Shown here: piece by piece, positions 18,537-27,458 of the stretch
Layout of the letters: the number at the start of each line of letters is the position of its first letter
Numbering within the stretch: the first letter of the stretch is position 1
Assembly: GCF_045310525.1 (NCBI RefSeq)
Contig: NZ_JBJHZY010000001.1
Span: 1,302,001-1,366,000, forward strand
Direction of reading: 5' to 3'
DNA length: 64,000 nucleotides
From: Clostridium_AT radicumherbarum
Lineage (GTDB): Bacteria > Bacillota > Clostridia > Clostridiales > Clostridiaceae
Translations under genes and position numbers: made by a program
The notes under the pieces: model-generated
Databases searched by the model: none
What the model saw: the letters and a program-made list of their open reading frames with translations, nothing else
What the model was told of the DNA's origin: nothing

Positions 18537-19046
18537 ATGGTAAATTCCTGCAAATGTACAGAAAGTGCTCTAGATAACAGAACACTAAAAGTGTTAAATA
18601 TTATTGATAAACATAAGGAAGTCCAGGGTGGTCTAATACCTGTACTTCATGGAATACAGGAACTTTACGGCTATTTACCAGAGGAGGCTTTAAGGTTGGT
18701 ATCTGAGGGACTTGAAATACCAATGACCGAAATTTACGGAGTAGCTACCTTTTATCATTATTTTTCATTAGTACCAAAGGGTGAACATGTTATAAGAGTG
18801 TGCTTAGGTACAGCCTGTTATGTAAAGGGAAGTCAATTGTTAATTAATAGATTAACACAAGAATTAGGTATTGGTATAGGTGAAACTACAAAGGATAATA
18901 AGTTTACGTTGGAAGCTACAAGATGTTTAGGAGCTTGTGGACTTGCCCCAGTAATGACAATCGATAATAAGGTTTATGGAAAAGTAACACTTGATGATAT
19001 TAGAAGAATCCTAGATGAATATTTAATTAAGGAGCACAGCAATTAA
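18537..19046 (+). CDS. NuoE-like [2Fe-2S] subunit of NAD-linked [FeFe]-hydrogenase
   Basis: A 169-residue thioredoxin-fold [2Fe-2S] protein. The four cluster cysteines are visible as CLGTAC (about residue 91) and CLGACG (about residue 131). The YGVATFYHYF segment is typical of the NuoE/HydC group. First gene of a four-gene operon with NuoF-like and HydA subunits; it passes electrons between the flavin subunit and hydrogenase. Its last codons and tandem TAATAA stop lie in a repeat element described separately. Confidence 0.93.
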   Translation: MVNSCKCTESALDNRTLKVLNIIDKHKEVQGGLIPVLHGIQELYGYLPEEALRLVSEGLEIPMTEIYGVATFYHYFSLVPKGEHVIRVCLGTACYVKGSQLLINRLTQELGIGIGETTKDNKFTLEATRCLGACGLAPVMTIDNKVYGKVTLDDIRRILDEYLIKEHSN

Positions 19047-19057
19047 TAATTGTTGTG
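19037..19057 (+). repeat. 21-bp palindromic repeat carrying the nuoE-like stop codon
   Basis: CAGCAATTAATAATTGTTGTG. The reverse complement recurs at 41968-41988 with one difference. In both places the element supplies the final Asn codon and a tandem TAA TAA stop of the coding gene, in the same orientation relative to transcription. Confidence 0.8.
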
Positions 19058-19086
19058 TACCTCAAAGAATTGCAAGGAGGTATAAT

Positions 19087-19488
19087 ATGAAAACCATTGA
19101 AGAGCTTGAGAAAATTAGAAAAAAAACCTTTGATAATATTAACCCAGGTATTGACAGAAAGAATCCAAGAATTGTAATTGGAATGGCAACCTGCGGTATT
19201 GCGGCCGGGGCAGAACCAGTTATGAATGCGATAATAGATGAACTAAAAAGAAATGACATTAATAATGTAATTGTAGCACAGACAGGGTGTATAGGTATCT
19301 GCAAATTAGAACCCGTAGTTGAGGTATATATGCCGGGCAAAGAAAAGGTAACCTATGTAAAAATGAATGTTACGAGAGCCAGAAGAATGATATATGAGCA
19401 TGTAATAGGCGGAAAGATTATTGATGAATATACCATGCATCTTATAGAAGGAAAAGTTTTAAATGACTATACTGTACTGGATACCTAA
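19087..19488 (+). CDS. Small thioredoxin-like [2Fe-2S] ferredoxin of the hydrogenase operon
   Basis: A 133-residue protein resembling the ferredoxin-like N-terminus of NuoF/HydB subunits: ATCGIAAGAEPV near residue 35 and QTGCIGICKLEPVVEV near residue 63. Only three cysteines are in the usual positions (one in the first motif, two in the second), so cluster binding is probable but not certain. It is followed by a 125-bp hairpin-rich gap before the NuoF-like gene. Such small proteins accompany clostridial HydABC-type operons, possibly as an extra electron carrier. Confidence 0.8.
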   Translation: MKTIEELEKIRKKTFDNINPGIDRKNPRIVIGMATCGIAAGAEPVMNAIIDELKRNDINNVIVAQTGCIGICKLEPVVEVYMPGKEKVTYVKMNVTRARRMIYEHVIGGKIIDEYTMHLIEGKVLNDYTVLDT

Positions 19489-19519
19489 GAATTGGAGTAT
19501 AAATTTCAAAATGAAGGAA

Positions 19520-19544
19520 GTAAAAGTCCTAAATGGACTTTTAC
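19520..19544 (+). repeat. 25-bp hairpin repeat, module 2
   Basis: GTAAAAGTCC, 5-nt loop, GGACTTTTAC. An exact copy (reverse complement) is at 41943-41967. It forms a 10-bp hairpin in the hydrogenase mRNA. Confidence 0.85.
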
Positions 19545-19584
19545 GAGTAATTTGCGAGCGGGAGCGAGTAATCTTAAATTACTC
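19545..19584 (+). repeat. Hairpin repeat, module 3
   Basis: GAGTAATTT (19545-19553) pairs with AAATTACTC (19576-19584) around a G+C-rich interior (GCGAGCGGGAGCGAG) that stands out in this A+T-rich genome. It directly abuts module 2. A related outer stem, GGGTAATC/GATTACCC, abuts the other copy of module 2 at 41903-41942. Confidence 0.7.
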
Positions 19585-19612
19585 AGTGTTCCGACTAAAA
19601 GGAGGAAGTTAA

Positions 19613-21406
19613 ATGGATCTATTTAGGGCTCAAATACTTGTTTGCAGCGGATCCGGCTGTGCTTTAGAAGGTTCAATGGATATTGTAAATCAAATAAAGA
19701 TTGAACTTAAAAAAAATAGAATAGAAAATGAAGTGGAAGTAATAAGAACTGGCTGTCTAGGACTTTGTGAGTTAGGACCAATAATTATAGTGTATCCAGA
19801 TGGAACCTTTTATAGTAAGGTAACCTCATCAGATATAAAGGAACTAGTAGAAGAACATTTAGTAAAGGGAAAAGTAGTTAAAAGACTTGCGCATTTTGAG
19901 TCCTTAGAGAATTATGCAGTGAGCTCTTTAAATAAGGCTCCATTTTACAAAAAACAAAATAGAATTGCACTTAAAAACTGCGGCTTAATAGATCCTGAAA
20001 ATATAGATGAATATCTAGCCATCGAAGGTTATAAGGCTATGGAAAAGGTATTAACTAAGCTTACCCCAAGTGAGGTTATAGATTCATTAAAAAGATCTGG
20101 TTTAAGGGGCAGAGGCGGCGGCGGCTTTTTAACAGGTTTAAAGTGGGAATTTGCTTCAAAACAAGATAGTTGTGATAAATATATAATTTGCAACGCTGAT
20201 GAAGGGGATCCTGGGGCCTTTATGGATCGTTCCATATTAGAAGGAGATCCACATTCAGTTATAGAAGCGATGATTATTGGAGGCTATGCTATAGGCTCTA
20301 ATAATGGCTTTATTTATGTTAGAGCTGAATATCCACTTGCTGTTGTTAGACTAAATATAGCTATAAATCAGGCCAGGGATTATGGCCTATTAGGTGAAAA
20401 TATATTAGGCTCTGGGTTTAATTTTAACATAGAAATAAGGCTGGGGGCTGGTGCTTTTGTCTGTGGAGAGGAAACAGCATTATTGAACTCAATAGAAGGG
20501 AAAAGAGGAATGCCAAATCCAAAACCACCATTTCCAGCTGTAAGTGGTCTTTGGAGAAAACCTACAGTCATCAATAATGTTGAAACCTTAGCAAATATAC
20601 CTCAAATACTGCTTAAAGGTCATGAATGGTTTTCAAGTATTGGAACATTAAATAGCAAAGGAACCAAGGTTTTTGCTCTTGGTGGTAAGATAACTAATGC
20701 AGGTTTAATTGAGGTTCCAATGGGTATTACATTAAGGGAGGTAATATATGATATTGGTGGAGGGATACCTAATGGAAAGCATTTTAAGGCTGTTCAAACA
20801 GGAGGACCTTCAGGAGGCTGCATCACAACTGAGAATCTTGATACACCAATTGATTATGACAGCTTAACAGCCCTAGGCTCAATGATGGGCTCTGGAGGTA
20901 TGATAGTATTAGATGAAGATAACTGTATGGTAGATGTAGCGCGATTTTATTTAGATTTTATTAAAGATGAATCCTGTGGAAAGTGTACTCCATGTAGAAT
21001 AGGCACTAAAAGGATGCTTGAAATTTTAGAGAAAATAACTTCTGGTAATGGAACACTTGAGGATTTAGATAAACTAGAAGCCTTAGCAAAGCAAATTAAG
21101 TCGGTTTCCTTATGCGGCCTTGGTCAAACTGCATCAAATCCTGTACTTTCTACATTAAAATATTTTAAAGATGAATATATTGCCCATATTGTAGATAAAA
21201 AATGCCCAGCAGGAGTTTGCTCTGCACTCATAGAATACAGCATAAATTCTGAAAAATGCAGAGGCTGCAGCCTTTGTGCAAGACAATGCCCTGTAAATGC
21301 AATAAGTGGTGAAATAAGACATACTTACAATATAGATCAAATGAAATGTATTAAGTGCGGCGCTTGTATAAATAAATGCCCATTTAAAGCTATAGAAAAG
21401 ATATAG
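19613..21406 (+). CDS. NuoF-like NADH-binding flavoprotein subunit of [FeFe]-hydrogenase
   Basis: A 597-residue multi-domain protein. N-terminal [2Fe-2S] thioredoxin-like domain (CSGSGCALEGS, CLGLCELGP); NADH/FMN-binding core with LRGRGGGGFLTGLKW near residue 163 and the GAGAFVCGEETALL motif; SLBB segment; [4Fe-4S] site CGKCTPCRIGTKRM (about 458-471); C-terminal double ferredoxin domain (CRGCSLCARQCP, CIKCGACINKCP). It oxidises NADH or reduces NAD and exchanges electrons with HydA, possibly by flavin-based bifurcation with ferredoxin; that mode cannot be read from sequence alone. 16 bp separate it from hydA. Confidence 0.93.
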   Translation: MDLFRAQILVCSGSGCALEGSMDIVNQIKIELKKNRIENEVEVIRTGCLGLCELGPIIIVYPDGTFYSKVTSSDIKELVEEHLVKGKVVKRLAHFESLENYAVSSLNKAPFYKKQNRIALKNCGLIDPENIDEYLAIEGYKAMEKVLTKLTPSEVIDSLKRSGLRGRGGGGFLTGLKWEFASKQDSCDKYIICNADEGDPGAFMDRSILEGDPHSVIEAMIIGGYAIGSNNGFIYVRAEYPLAVVRLNIAINQARDYGLLGENILGSGFNFNIEIRLGAGAFVCGEETALLNSIEGKRGMPNPKPPFPAVSGLWRKPTVINNVETLANIPQILLKGHEWFSSIGTLNSKGTKVFALGGKITNAGLIEVPMGITLREVIYDIGGGIPNGKHFKAVQTGGPSGGCITTENLDTPIDYDSLTALGSMMGSGGMIVLDEDNCMVDVARFYLDFIKDESCGKCTPCRIGTKRMLEILEKITSGNGTLEDLDKLEALAKQIKSVSLCGLGQTASNPVLSTLKYFKDEYIAHIVDKKCPAGVCSALIEYSINSEKCRGCSLCARQCPVNAISGEIRHTYNIDQMKCIKCGACINKCPFKAIEKI

Positions 21407-21422
21407 AAAAGGTGGTGATAAA

Positions 21423-23159
21423 ATGGAAATGGTTAAGTTTAAGATAGATGACAATTATGTAGAAGTTCCAAAGGGAACTACTGTACTAGAAGCTGCTAGA
21501 GAAATAGGAATTAATATACCGAGCCTTTGCTACCTAAAAGATGTTAATAACTGCTCCTCCTGCAGAATTTGCGTGGTAGAGCTTAACAACAAACTTATAG
21601 CCTCCTGCAGCTTAAAGGCTGAAGATAATATGGAAATAAAAACTACCACCTTAAAGGTGAGGGAAGCACGAAGGCTAGTAGTAGAACTTTTACTTTCAAA
21701 TCATAAAAGAGAATGTACTACCTGCATAAGGAGTGAAAATTGTGAGCTTCAAAGGGCAGCAAAGGAACTAAATGTGAAGGATATTAATTATATTGGAGAG
21801 AGAATACAAAAACCTATAGATCTGTCTTCACACTCAATTATAAGAGATACAGAAAAGTGTATACTTTGCGGAAGATGTATAAGTACCTGTGCCAATGTGC
21901 AAACAGTAAATGCCATAGGTTTTTCTCATAGAGGCTTTTATACTGAAGTAGCCTCTGCATATGATAAACCATTAGGTGAGACGGTTTGTATTAATTGCGG
22001 ACAGTGTATTGTAGCTTGTCCAGTCGGGGCCCTCAGTGAAAAAAGTGATATAGACAAGGTTTGGAAGGCTTTAAGTGATAATGAAAAATGTGTAATTGTA
22101 CAAACTGCTCCAGCTGTAAGAGTGGCTATAGGAGAAGAATTTGGCTTAGATTATGGAACAAGAGTTACTGGGAAGATGGTTGCAGCTCTTAGAAAATTAG
22201 GGTTTTATAAGGTTTTTGATACAGATTTTGCTGCAGACCTAACAATCATGGAAGAGGGGACAGAATTAATAAAGAGACTGGAGAATGGAGAAAATCTTCC
22301 CTTAATGACCTCCTGCTGCCCAGGCTGGGTGAAGTTTGTAGAACAATTTTATCCTGAAATGCTTAAAAATTTATCAACTTGCAAATCTCCTCATGAAATG
22401 GAAGGAGCCTTAATTAAAAGCTATTATGCAGCCAAAATTGGAGTTAATCCCAAAAATGTAGTAGTTGTATCTGTAATGCCCTGCACAGCCAAAAAATTTG
22501 AAGGTCAGAGAGAAGAATTATCAAAAGACAATATGCAGGATGTGGATTATATTCTAACTACAAGAGAACTTGCACAGATGATTAAAGAAGCTGGAATAGA
22601 TTTTTTCAAATTGAAAGATGAAAAATTTGATAGTCCACTTGGAGAATCAACTGGAGCAGCAGTGATATTTGGAGCTACTGGTGGTGTTGCAGAAGCAGCC
22701 CTTAGAACAGTCTTTGAAATTACTAGCGGTAAGCCTTTAGATAAGATAGAATTTAATGCTTTAAGAGGCAATGAAGGTATCAAAATTGCAAAAACTGAGC
22801 TAGGTAATGGTACTGCTGTAACAACGGCTGTGGCACATGGTCTTAAAAATGCAAGGGAACTATTAAAAAGGGTAAAAAACAAGGAAATTAAAGTTGATTT
22901 TATAGAAGTTATGGCATGTCCTGGAGGTTGTATCACTGGTGGAGGTCAGCCAATACTTAGTTCTAGAACCCAGGAACAAATAGATATTAAAGCACTAAGA
23001 TCAAAGGCAATATATGAGGAAGATCGAGAACTGCCAATTAGAAAATCCCATGAAAATCCATTTATTAAAATACTCTATGAAGAATTTTTAGAAAAACCAA
23101 ATAGTTATCTAAGCCATGAACTATTGCATACAACCTATATAGAGAGGGAAAAATTCTAA
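21423..23159 (+). CDS. hydA: [FeFe]-hydrogenase catalytic subunit HydA
   Basis: A 578-residue enzyme making or consuming H2. N-terminal plant-type [2Fe-2S] domain (CYLKDVNNCSSCRIC), His-ligated [4Fe-4S] domain (HKRECTTCIRSENCELQ), two [4Fe-4S] ferredoxin clusters (CILCGRCISTC, CINCGQCIVACP), then the H-cluster domain with all three signatures: TSCCPGW at 296-302, MPCTAKKFE at 352-360 and ACPGGC at 498-503. Predicted ligands are Cys299, Cys354, Cys499 and Cys503. The length fits NAD(H)-linked group A enzymes without an extra C-terminal [2Fe-2S] domain. HydE/F/G maturases are not in the window. Terminator directly after. Confidence 0.96.
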   Translation: MEMVKFKIDDNYVEVPKGTTVLEAAREIGINIPSLCYLKDVNNCSSCRICVVELNNKLIASCSLKAEDNMEIKTTTLKVREARRLVVELLLSNHKRECTTCIRSENCELQRAAKELNVKDINYIGERIQKPIDLSSHSIIRDTEKCILCGRCISTCANVQTVNAIGFSHRGFYTEVASAYDKPLGETVCINCGQCIVACPVGALSEKSDIDKVWKALSDNEKCVIVQTAPAVRVAIGEEFGLDYGTRVTGKMVAALRKLGFYKVFDTDFAADLTIMEEGTELIKRLENGENLPLMTSCCPGWVKFVEQFYPEMLKNLSTCKSPHEMEGALIKSYYAAKIGVNPKNVVVVSVMPCTAKKFEGQREELSKDNMQDVDYILTTRELAQMIKEAGIDFFKLKDEKFDSPLGESTGAAVIFGATGGVAEAALRTVFEITSGKPLDKIEFNALRGNEGIKIAKTELGNGTAVTTAVAHGLKNARELLKRVKNKEIKVDFIEVMACPGGCITGGGQPILSSRTQEQIDIKALRSKAIYEEDRELPIRKSHENPFIKILYEEFLEKPNSYLSHELLHTTYIEREKF

Positions 23160-23162
23160 TAT

Positions 23163-23198
23163 AAAAAAGCTATCTCACTTTAAGAGATAGCTTTTTTT
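23163..23198 (+). terminator. Rho-independent terminator of the hydrogenase operon
   Basis: Stem AAGCTATCTC/GAGATAGCTT with a 7-nt loop and seven T residues. Confidence 0.9.
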
Positions 23199-23338
23199 GA
23201 ATTCAAGATTATTAAACAAGCCAATAATGTCTATAATTGTAGTTAGAAATGCTTTATAATATTAGATAAACGATACAACAATAAATTACATATGTTTGTC
23301 TATAATAATAGCTAATGCATAGAACTGGAGTGAAATTA

Positions 23339-25525
23339 ATGATAGATAAGGCAATAGAGGCATTACAAAAGTATTATGGATATAAGGACTTTAGAGAGTC
23401 TCAAAAACCAGTTATAGAAAGTATATTAAAGAGGAAAGACACTTTAGCAATTATGCCAACAGGTGGCGGTAAATCAATATGTTATCAGGTACCTGCTGTA
23501 CTTTTTGAAGGTATTACAATAGTAATTTCACCTCTCATTTCCCTTATGAAAGACCAAGTGGATAATATTGTAGATTTAGGAATAAATGCTGCTTATATAA
23601 ACAGTACCCTTTCTAATAATAAAATAAGTATAATCTTAGAAAAGCTTAGTAATAAGGAAATAAAAATTTTGTATTTAGCTCCAGAAAGATTAGAGTCAGT
23701 TGATTTTTGTGAGCTTATAAAAAATTTGAATATATCCCAAATAGCCATAGATGAAGCTCATTGTGTCTCCCAGTGGGGTCACGATTTTAGAACGAGCTAT
23801 AGATATATTCCTAAGTTTATAAGTATTTTTAAAACTAGACCACTTATTACTGCATTTACAGCTACTGCAACAAAGGAAGTTAGAGAGGATATAGTTAAGC
23901 TTCTGAAATTAGATAGCCCAAATGTTTTTGTTGCAGGCTTTGATAGGGAAAATTTAAATATAAATGTTATAAAAATTTCAAATAGGTTCAGCTATTTATT
24001 AAAATATATAAAGGAAAACTTAGATAGCTCAGGAATAATATATGTTTCCACTAGAAAAGAAGCAGATAACATATATGAGAAGTTAATTGAAAATAATATA
24101 AATGCAGGTAAATACCATGCAGGATTATCCGATGAGGATAGAAAAAACAATCAGGAAAACTTTGTTTATGATAGAACTAATGTAATGGTAGCTACTAATG
24201 CTTTTGGTATGGGAATTGATAAATCAAATGTTAGATATGTTATTCACTATAACCTTCCTAGAAATATAGAATCTTATTATCAGGAAATAGGAAGAGCAGG
24301 CAGAGATGGTGAAAAAAGCGATTGTATTTTAATGTTTGCACCCCAAGATGTTATGACTCAAAAGTATTTAATCGAAACAAGTATCCAATCACCTGAAAGA
24401 AGAACAAATGAGTATAAAAAGCTTCAAAGTATGGTGGATTTTGTACATCATAATGGTTGCCTTAGAAAATATATTTTAAATTATTTTGGAGAAGAGGTTG
24501 AATACACTGAATGCAGCAGCTGCAGCAACTGTTTAAGCGATGGAGAAATGGTTGATAAAACCATTGATGCCCAAAAGGTACTATCTTGTATATATAGGAT
24601 GAAAAGAGATTTTGGTGTTAATGTAATTGTGGATGTACTTAGGGGATCCTCACAAAAGAAAGTCCTTCAATATAAATTTAATGAATTGTCTACCTATGGT
24701 ATAATGAAGGATTGCTCAAAGGAATATGTAGCTGGCTTCATTAACACCCTTATTTCACATGGATATATATCCCTAAAGGAAGGTGAATTTCCTACGGTAA
24801 TATTAAATACTATATCCATGAAAATACTTAAGGGCCAGGAAAAGGTAATATTAAAAGAATTGACAAAAGTTAAAAAGGTATCTTCAGATAACAGTCTATT
24901 TGAAAAATTAAGGGCAGTGCGTAGAGAAATCGCTGTTAAGGAAGGAGTACCTCCTTATTATATATTTTCAGATGCTACCTTAAGTGAAATGAGTAGACGC
25001 TTTCCTGAAGCTGAAGAACAAATGAGAGATATTTCCGGGGTTGGTGAAGTAAAGTATGAAAGATATGGAGAAATATTCATAAATCATATAAAAGATTATA
25101 TAGTTGAAAACAATATAGCAGTAACATGGACCTTTGAAAGAGATATTAAGGCAGGTAAATCCAAGGAAAAACTTCCACTGAAAGAAAACATTGAAGGATT
25201 AAAAACAAAAACCCATGATGTAACGTTAAATATGCTTAAGGAAGGGAAAAGCATAAGGAATATAGCAAAAGAAAGAGGGCTAACTTTAGTTACAATTTTG
25301 TCTCACCTTGAGAAATGCGCTGGAGAAGAAAAACTTAAAGGTATTTCAATCGATTTTGAAGAAATGTTTACTGAAGAAGAAGAGATGCTAATACTTAAAG
25401 CAGCTAATGAGGTTGGTTTTGAGAAACTTACCCCTATTAAGAAGCTGCTGCCTGAGGATATAAGCTTTGATAAAATAAGAGCAGTTATTATAAAGAATTT
25501 TGATTTAAAAAGAGAAGCTAATTAA
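23339..25525 (+). CDS. recQ: RecQ family ATP-dependent DNA helicase
   Basis: About 728 residues. Walker A MPTGGGKS, DEAH box in IDEAHCVSQWGHDFR, motifs V/VI (AFGMGIDKSNVRYVIHYNLP, QEIGRAGRDG), a RecQ zinc-binding site (HNGCLRKYIL, CSSCSNC), winged helix, HRDC domain (about 520-600) and a C-terminal helix-turn-helix (GKSIRNIAKERGLTLVTILSHLEKC, from about residue 630) seen in Firmicute RecQ proteins. I choose ATG 23339 because GGAG lies 8 bases upstream; the ATG at 23315 has no ribosome site. A helicase of the Suv3 type follows after 25 bp. Confidence 0.93.
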   Translation: MIDKAIEALQKYYGYKDFRESQKPVIESILKRKDTLAIMPTGGGKSICYQVPAVLFEGITIVISPLISLMKDQVDNIVDLGINAAYINSTLSNNKISIILEKLSNKEIKILYLAPERLESVDFCELIKNLNISQIAIDEAHCVSQWGHDFRTSYRYIPKFISIFKTRPLITAFTATATKEVREDIVKLLKLDSPNVFVAGFDRENLNINVIKISNRFSYLLKYIKENLDSSGIIYVSTRKEADNIYEKLIENNINAGKYHAGLSDEDRKNNQENFVYDRTNVMVATNAFGMGIDKSNVRYVIHYNLPRNIESYYQEIGRAGRDGEKSDCILMFAPQDVMTQKYLIETSIQSPERRTNEYKKLQSMVDFVHHNGCLRKYILNYFGEEVEYTECSSCSNCLSDGEMVDKTIDAQKVLSCIYRMKRDFGVNVIVDVLRGSSQKKVLQYKFNELSTYGIMKDCSKEYVAGFINTLISHGYISLKEGEFPTVILNTISMKILKGQEKVILKELTKVKKVSSDNSLFEKLRAVRREIAVKEGVPPYYIFSDATLSEMSRRFPEAEEQMRDISGVGEVKYERYGEIFINHIKDYIVENNIAVTWTFERDIKAGKSKEKLPLKENIEGLKTKTHDVTLNMLKEGKSIRNIAKERGLTLVTILSHLEKCAGEEKLKGISIDFEEMFTEEEEMLILKAANEVGFEKLTPIKKLLPEDISFDKIRAVIIKNFDLKREAN

Positions 25526-25550
25526 GTAAATGACTAAGGGAGAGGAATAG

Positions 25551-27308
25551 ATGAAAAGAGGGGTAATTGAGCGAAATTTTAGAAAGCTGAAAAATCAAAT
25601 AAGTCAAATTGATGAAATAGTAAGGCATACGAAAACAAATTCCCTATGGGAGCATGAGGCATCTGTAAGAAAAAAGCTAAAAGAACTTAGAGAATATGAG
25701 AACGAGAATCTAAAGGACTATAAAGATGTATATGAAGGCTACTTAAAAATATTAGAATTTATTTCAAAAAAGCTAATTGAAGATTTTAACAAAAGGAATA
25801 AAACTGATTTTCACTTTGATGAAATTGTTTATGAGCATTATGACAGCTACTTAAAATCAGGTATAATGAGTGCTTTAATAACTGAGCATATACCTGATAG
25901 AGCTTCAAGGGAATTTGACAAGGTATTTCCTGAAAACCCTAAGAATGAGTATTCTGAAGCTAGAAAAATGAACAGAAAATTCTACCTTCATCTAGGTGAA
26001 ACAAATACAGGTAAAACTTATAATGCAATTCAAAGACTAAAACAGGCAGATAAAGGGATATATTTATCACCCTTAAGAATATTGGCCCTTGAAAATTATG
26101 AAAGGCTTAATAATGAAGGTATAAAGTGTAATCTAATTACCGGAGAAGAAGAAATAATAGTTGAAGAAGCTAGACATATCGCATGTACTATTGAAAAACT
26201 AAATGTGGAAGAAGAATATGACATAGGAATAATAGATGAAATTCAGATGATTGATGATGATCAAAGAGGGCAAGCATGGACAAAGGCGCTTTTAGGACTT
26301 AAGTGCAAAGAAGTACATGTATGCGGAGCCATAAATACTAAAAAACTTTTGATTAACATCTTAGAGGACTGCGGCGATGACATAGAGATACTTGAATATA
26401 AAAGAGAAATACCCCTTGAGGTTTTAAATAAGTCTTTTTCCTATAAAGACATTGAAATAGGGGATGCACTTGTTGTTTTTTCAAAGAAAAGAGTGTTGGA
26501 ATTAGCTTATTATTTCTCAGATATAGGAATAAAGGCGAGTTTAATCTATGGAGATTTACCCCCTGAGGTTAGAAAAAAACAATATGAGCAGTTTTTAAAT
26601 AAGGAAGCTGCTATATTAATAACTACAGATGCTATTGGTATGGGTGTAAATTTACCTATAAAACGAATAATCTTCATGGATATTAAAAAATATGACGGCT
26701 ATGAGGTAAGATATTTAAAATCCCAAGAAGTTAAACAAATAGCGGGGAGAGCAGGGAGAAAGGGAATTTATGAAACTGGCTATGTTGCGTCACAGGGTGG
26801 TAATTCAGAATTTTTAAAGGAAAGCCTTGAAGTAGAGGACTATCCCATTAGTAGAGCTGTTCTAGGTCCCAGTGAAGAAATTTTAAAAGTAAGAAATTTA
26901 CCACTTAAAGAAAAGCTGGCTCTTTGGGTTACGAGAAAAGAAAAAGTTGGGCTTTATAGAAAAATGGACATCAACGAATATTTAATAATTTTAGATAACG
27001 TTAAAAAATATAAACTTGATGAAAGAACTCAATGGACCTTACTTAAAATCCCATTTGATGTATCAAATAATGATATGATGAACTATTTCTTAAGTTATGT
27101 AGATGAAATTTTTATAGCAAATAGAAAAATTATATCTAAACCTGAACTTTTAAAAATGGAACTCTACGATTTGGAATTACAATATCAAAGGGTTAATTTA
27201 TATTATTCCTTTTCACGTGCCTTTAAGCTGGAATTTGATGAGCAGTGGGTATTAGAAGCAAGAAAAGAAGTAAGTGCTTCTATTAATAATATTTTATTAA
27301 AAATATAA
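25551..27308 (+). CDS. Suv3-type superfamily 2 RNA helicase
   Basis: A 585-residue protein. Residues about 140-400 match the SUPV3L1/Suv3 helicase core closely: Walker A GETNTGKTYNAIQRLK, YLSPLRILALENYERLN, LITGEEE, the DEIQ-type Walker B (IDEIQMIDDDQRGQAWTKALLG), VCGA, and motifs V/VI (TTDAIGMGVNLP, QIAGRAGRKG). The N-terminal 140 residues are charged and helical. Suv3 acts with RNA decay enzymes in mitochondria and occurs patchily in bacteria. Here it follows recQ by 25 bp and is probably co-transcribed. Substrate (RNA or DNA) is not established for bacterial members. Confidence 0.88.
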   Translation: MKRGVIERNFRKLKNQISQIDEIVRHTKTNSLWEHEASVRKKLKELREYENENLKDYKDVYEGYLKILEFISKKLIEDFNKRNKTDFHFDEIVYEHYDSYLKSGIMSALITEHIPDRASREFDKVFPENPKNEYSEARKMNRKFYLHLGETNTGKTYNAIQRLKQADKGIYLSPLRILALENYERLNNEGIKCNLITGEEEIIVEEARHIACTIEKLNVEEEYDIGIIDEIQMIDDDQRGQAWTKALLGLKCKEVHVCGAINTKKLLINILEDCGDDIEILEYKREIPLEVLNKSFSYKDIEIGDALVVFSKKRVLELAYYFSDIGIKASLIYGDLPPEVRKKQYEQFLNKEAAILITTDAIGMGVNLPIKRIIFMDIKKYDGYEVRYLKSQEVKQIAGRAGRKGIYETGYVASQGGNSEFLKESLEVEDYPISRAVLGPSEEILKVRNLPLKEKLALWVTRKEKVGLYRKMDINEYLIILDNVKKYKLDERTQWTLLKIPFDVSNNDMMNYFLSYVDEIFIANRKIISKPELLKMELYDLELQYQRVNLYYSFSRAFKLEFDEQWVLEARKEVSASINNILLKI

Positions 27309-27317
27309 TAGAAAGAT

Positions 27318-27378
27318 AATGGCATCCATATTAGTTACTACTTTTTCAAAATAAATAATAACTAATATGGATGCCATT
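27318..27378. terminator. 20-bp perfect inverted repeat after the helicase operon
   Basis: AATGGCATCCATATTAGTTA (27318-27337) and its exact complement (27359-27378) around a 21-nt spacer. The stem is unusually long and is followed by only a weak T tract (AAAATTTATC), so it may block 3' exonucleases as well as end transcription. Confidence 0.65.
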
Positions 27379-27458
27379 AAAATTTATCTTTCCATTAGCT
27401 TACAAAGACAAAAGCTTAAAATAATGCTATAATAATTTGGAAAAAGAGAGGTGTTCAT

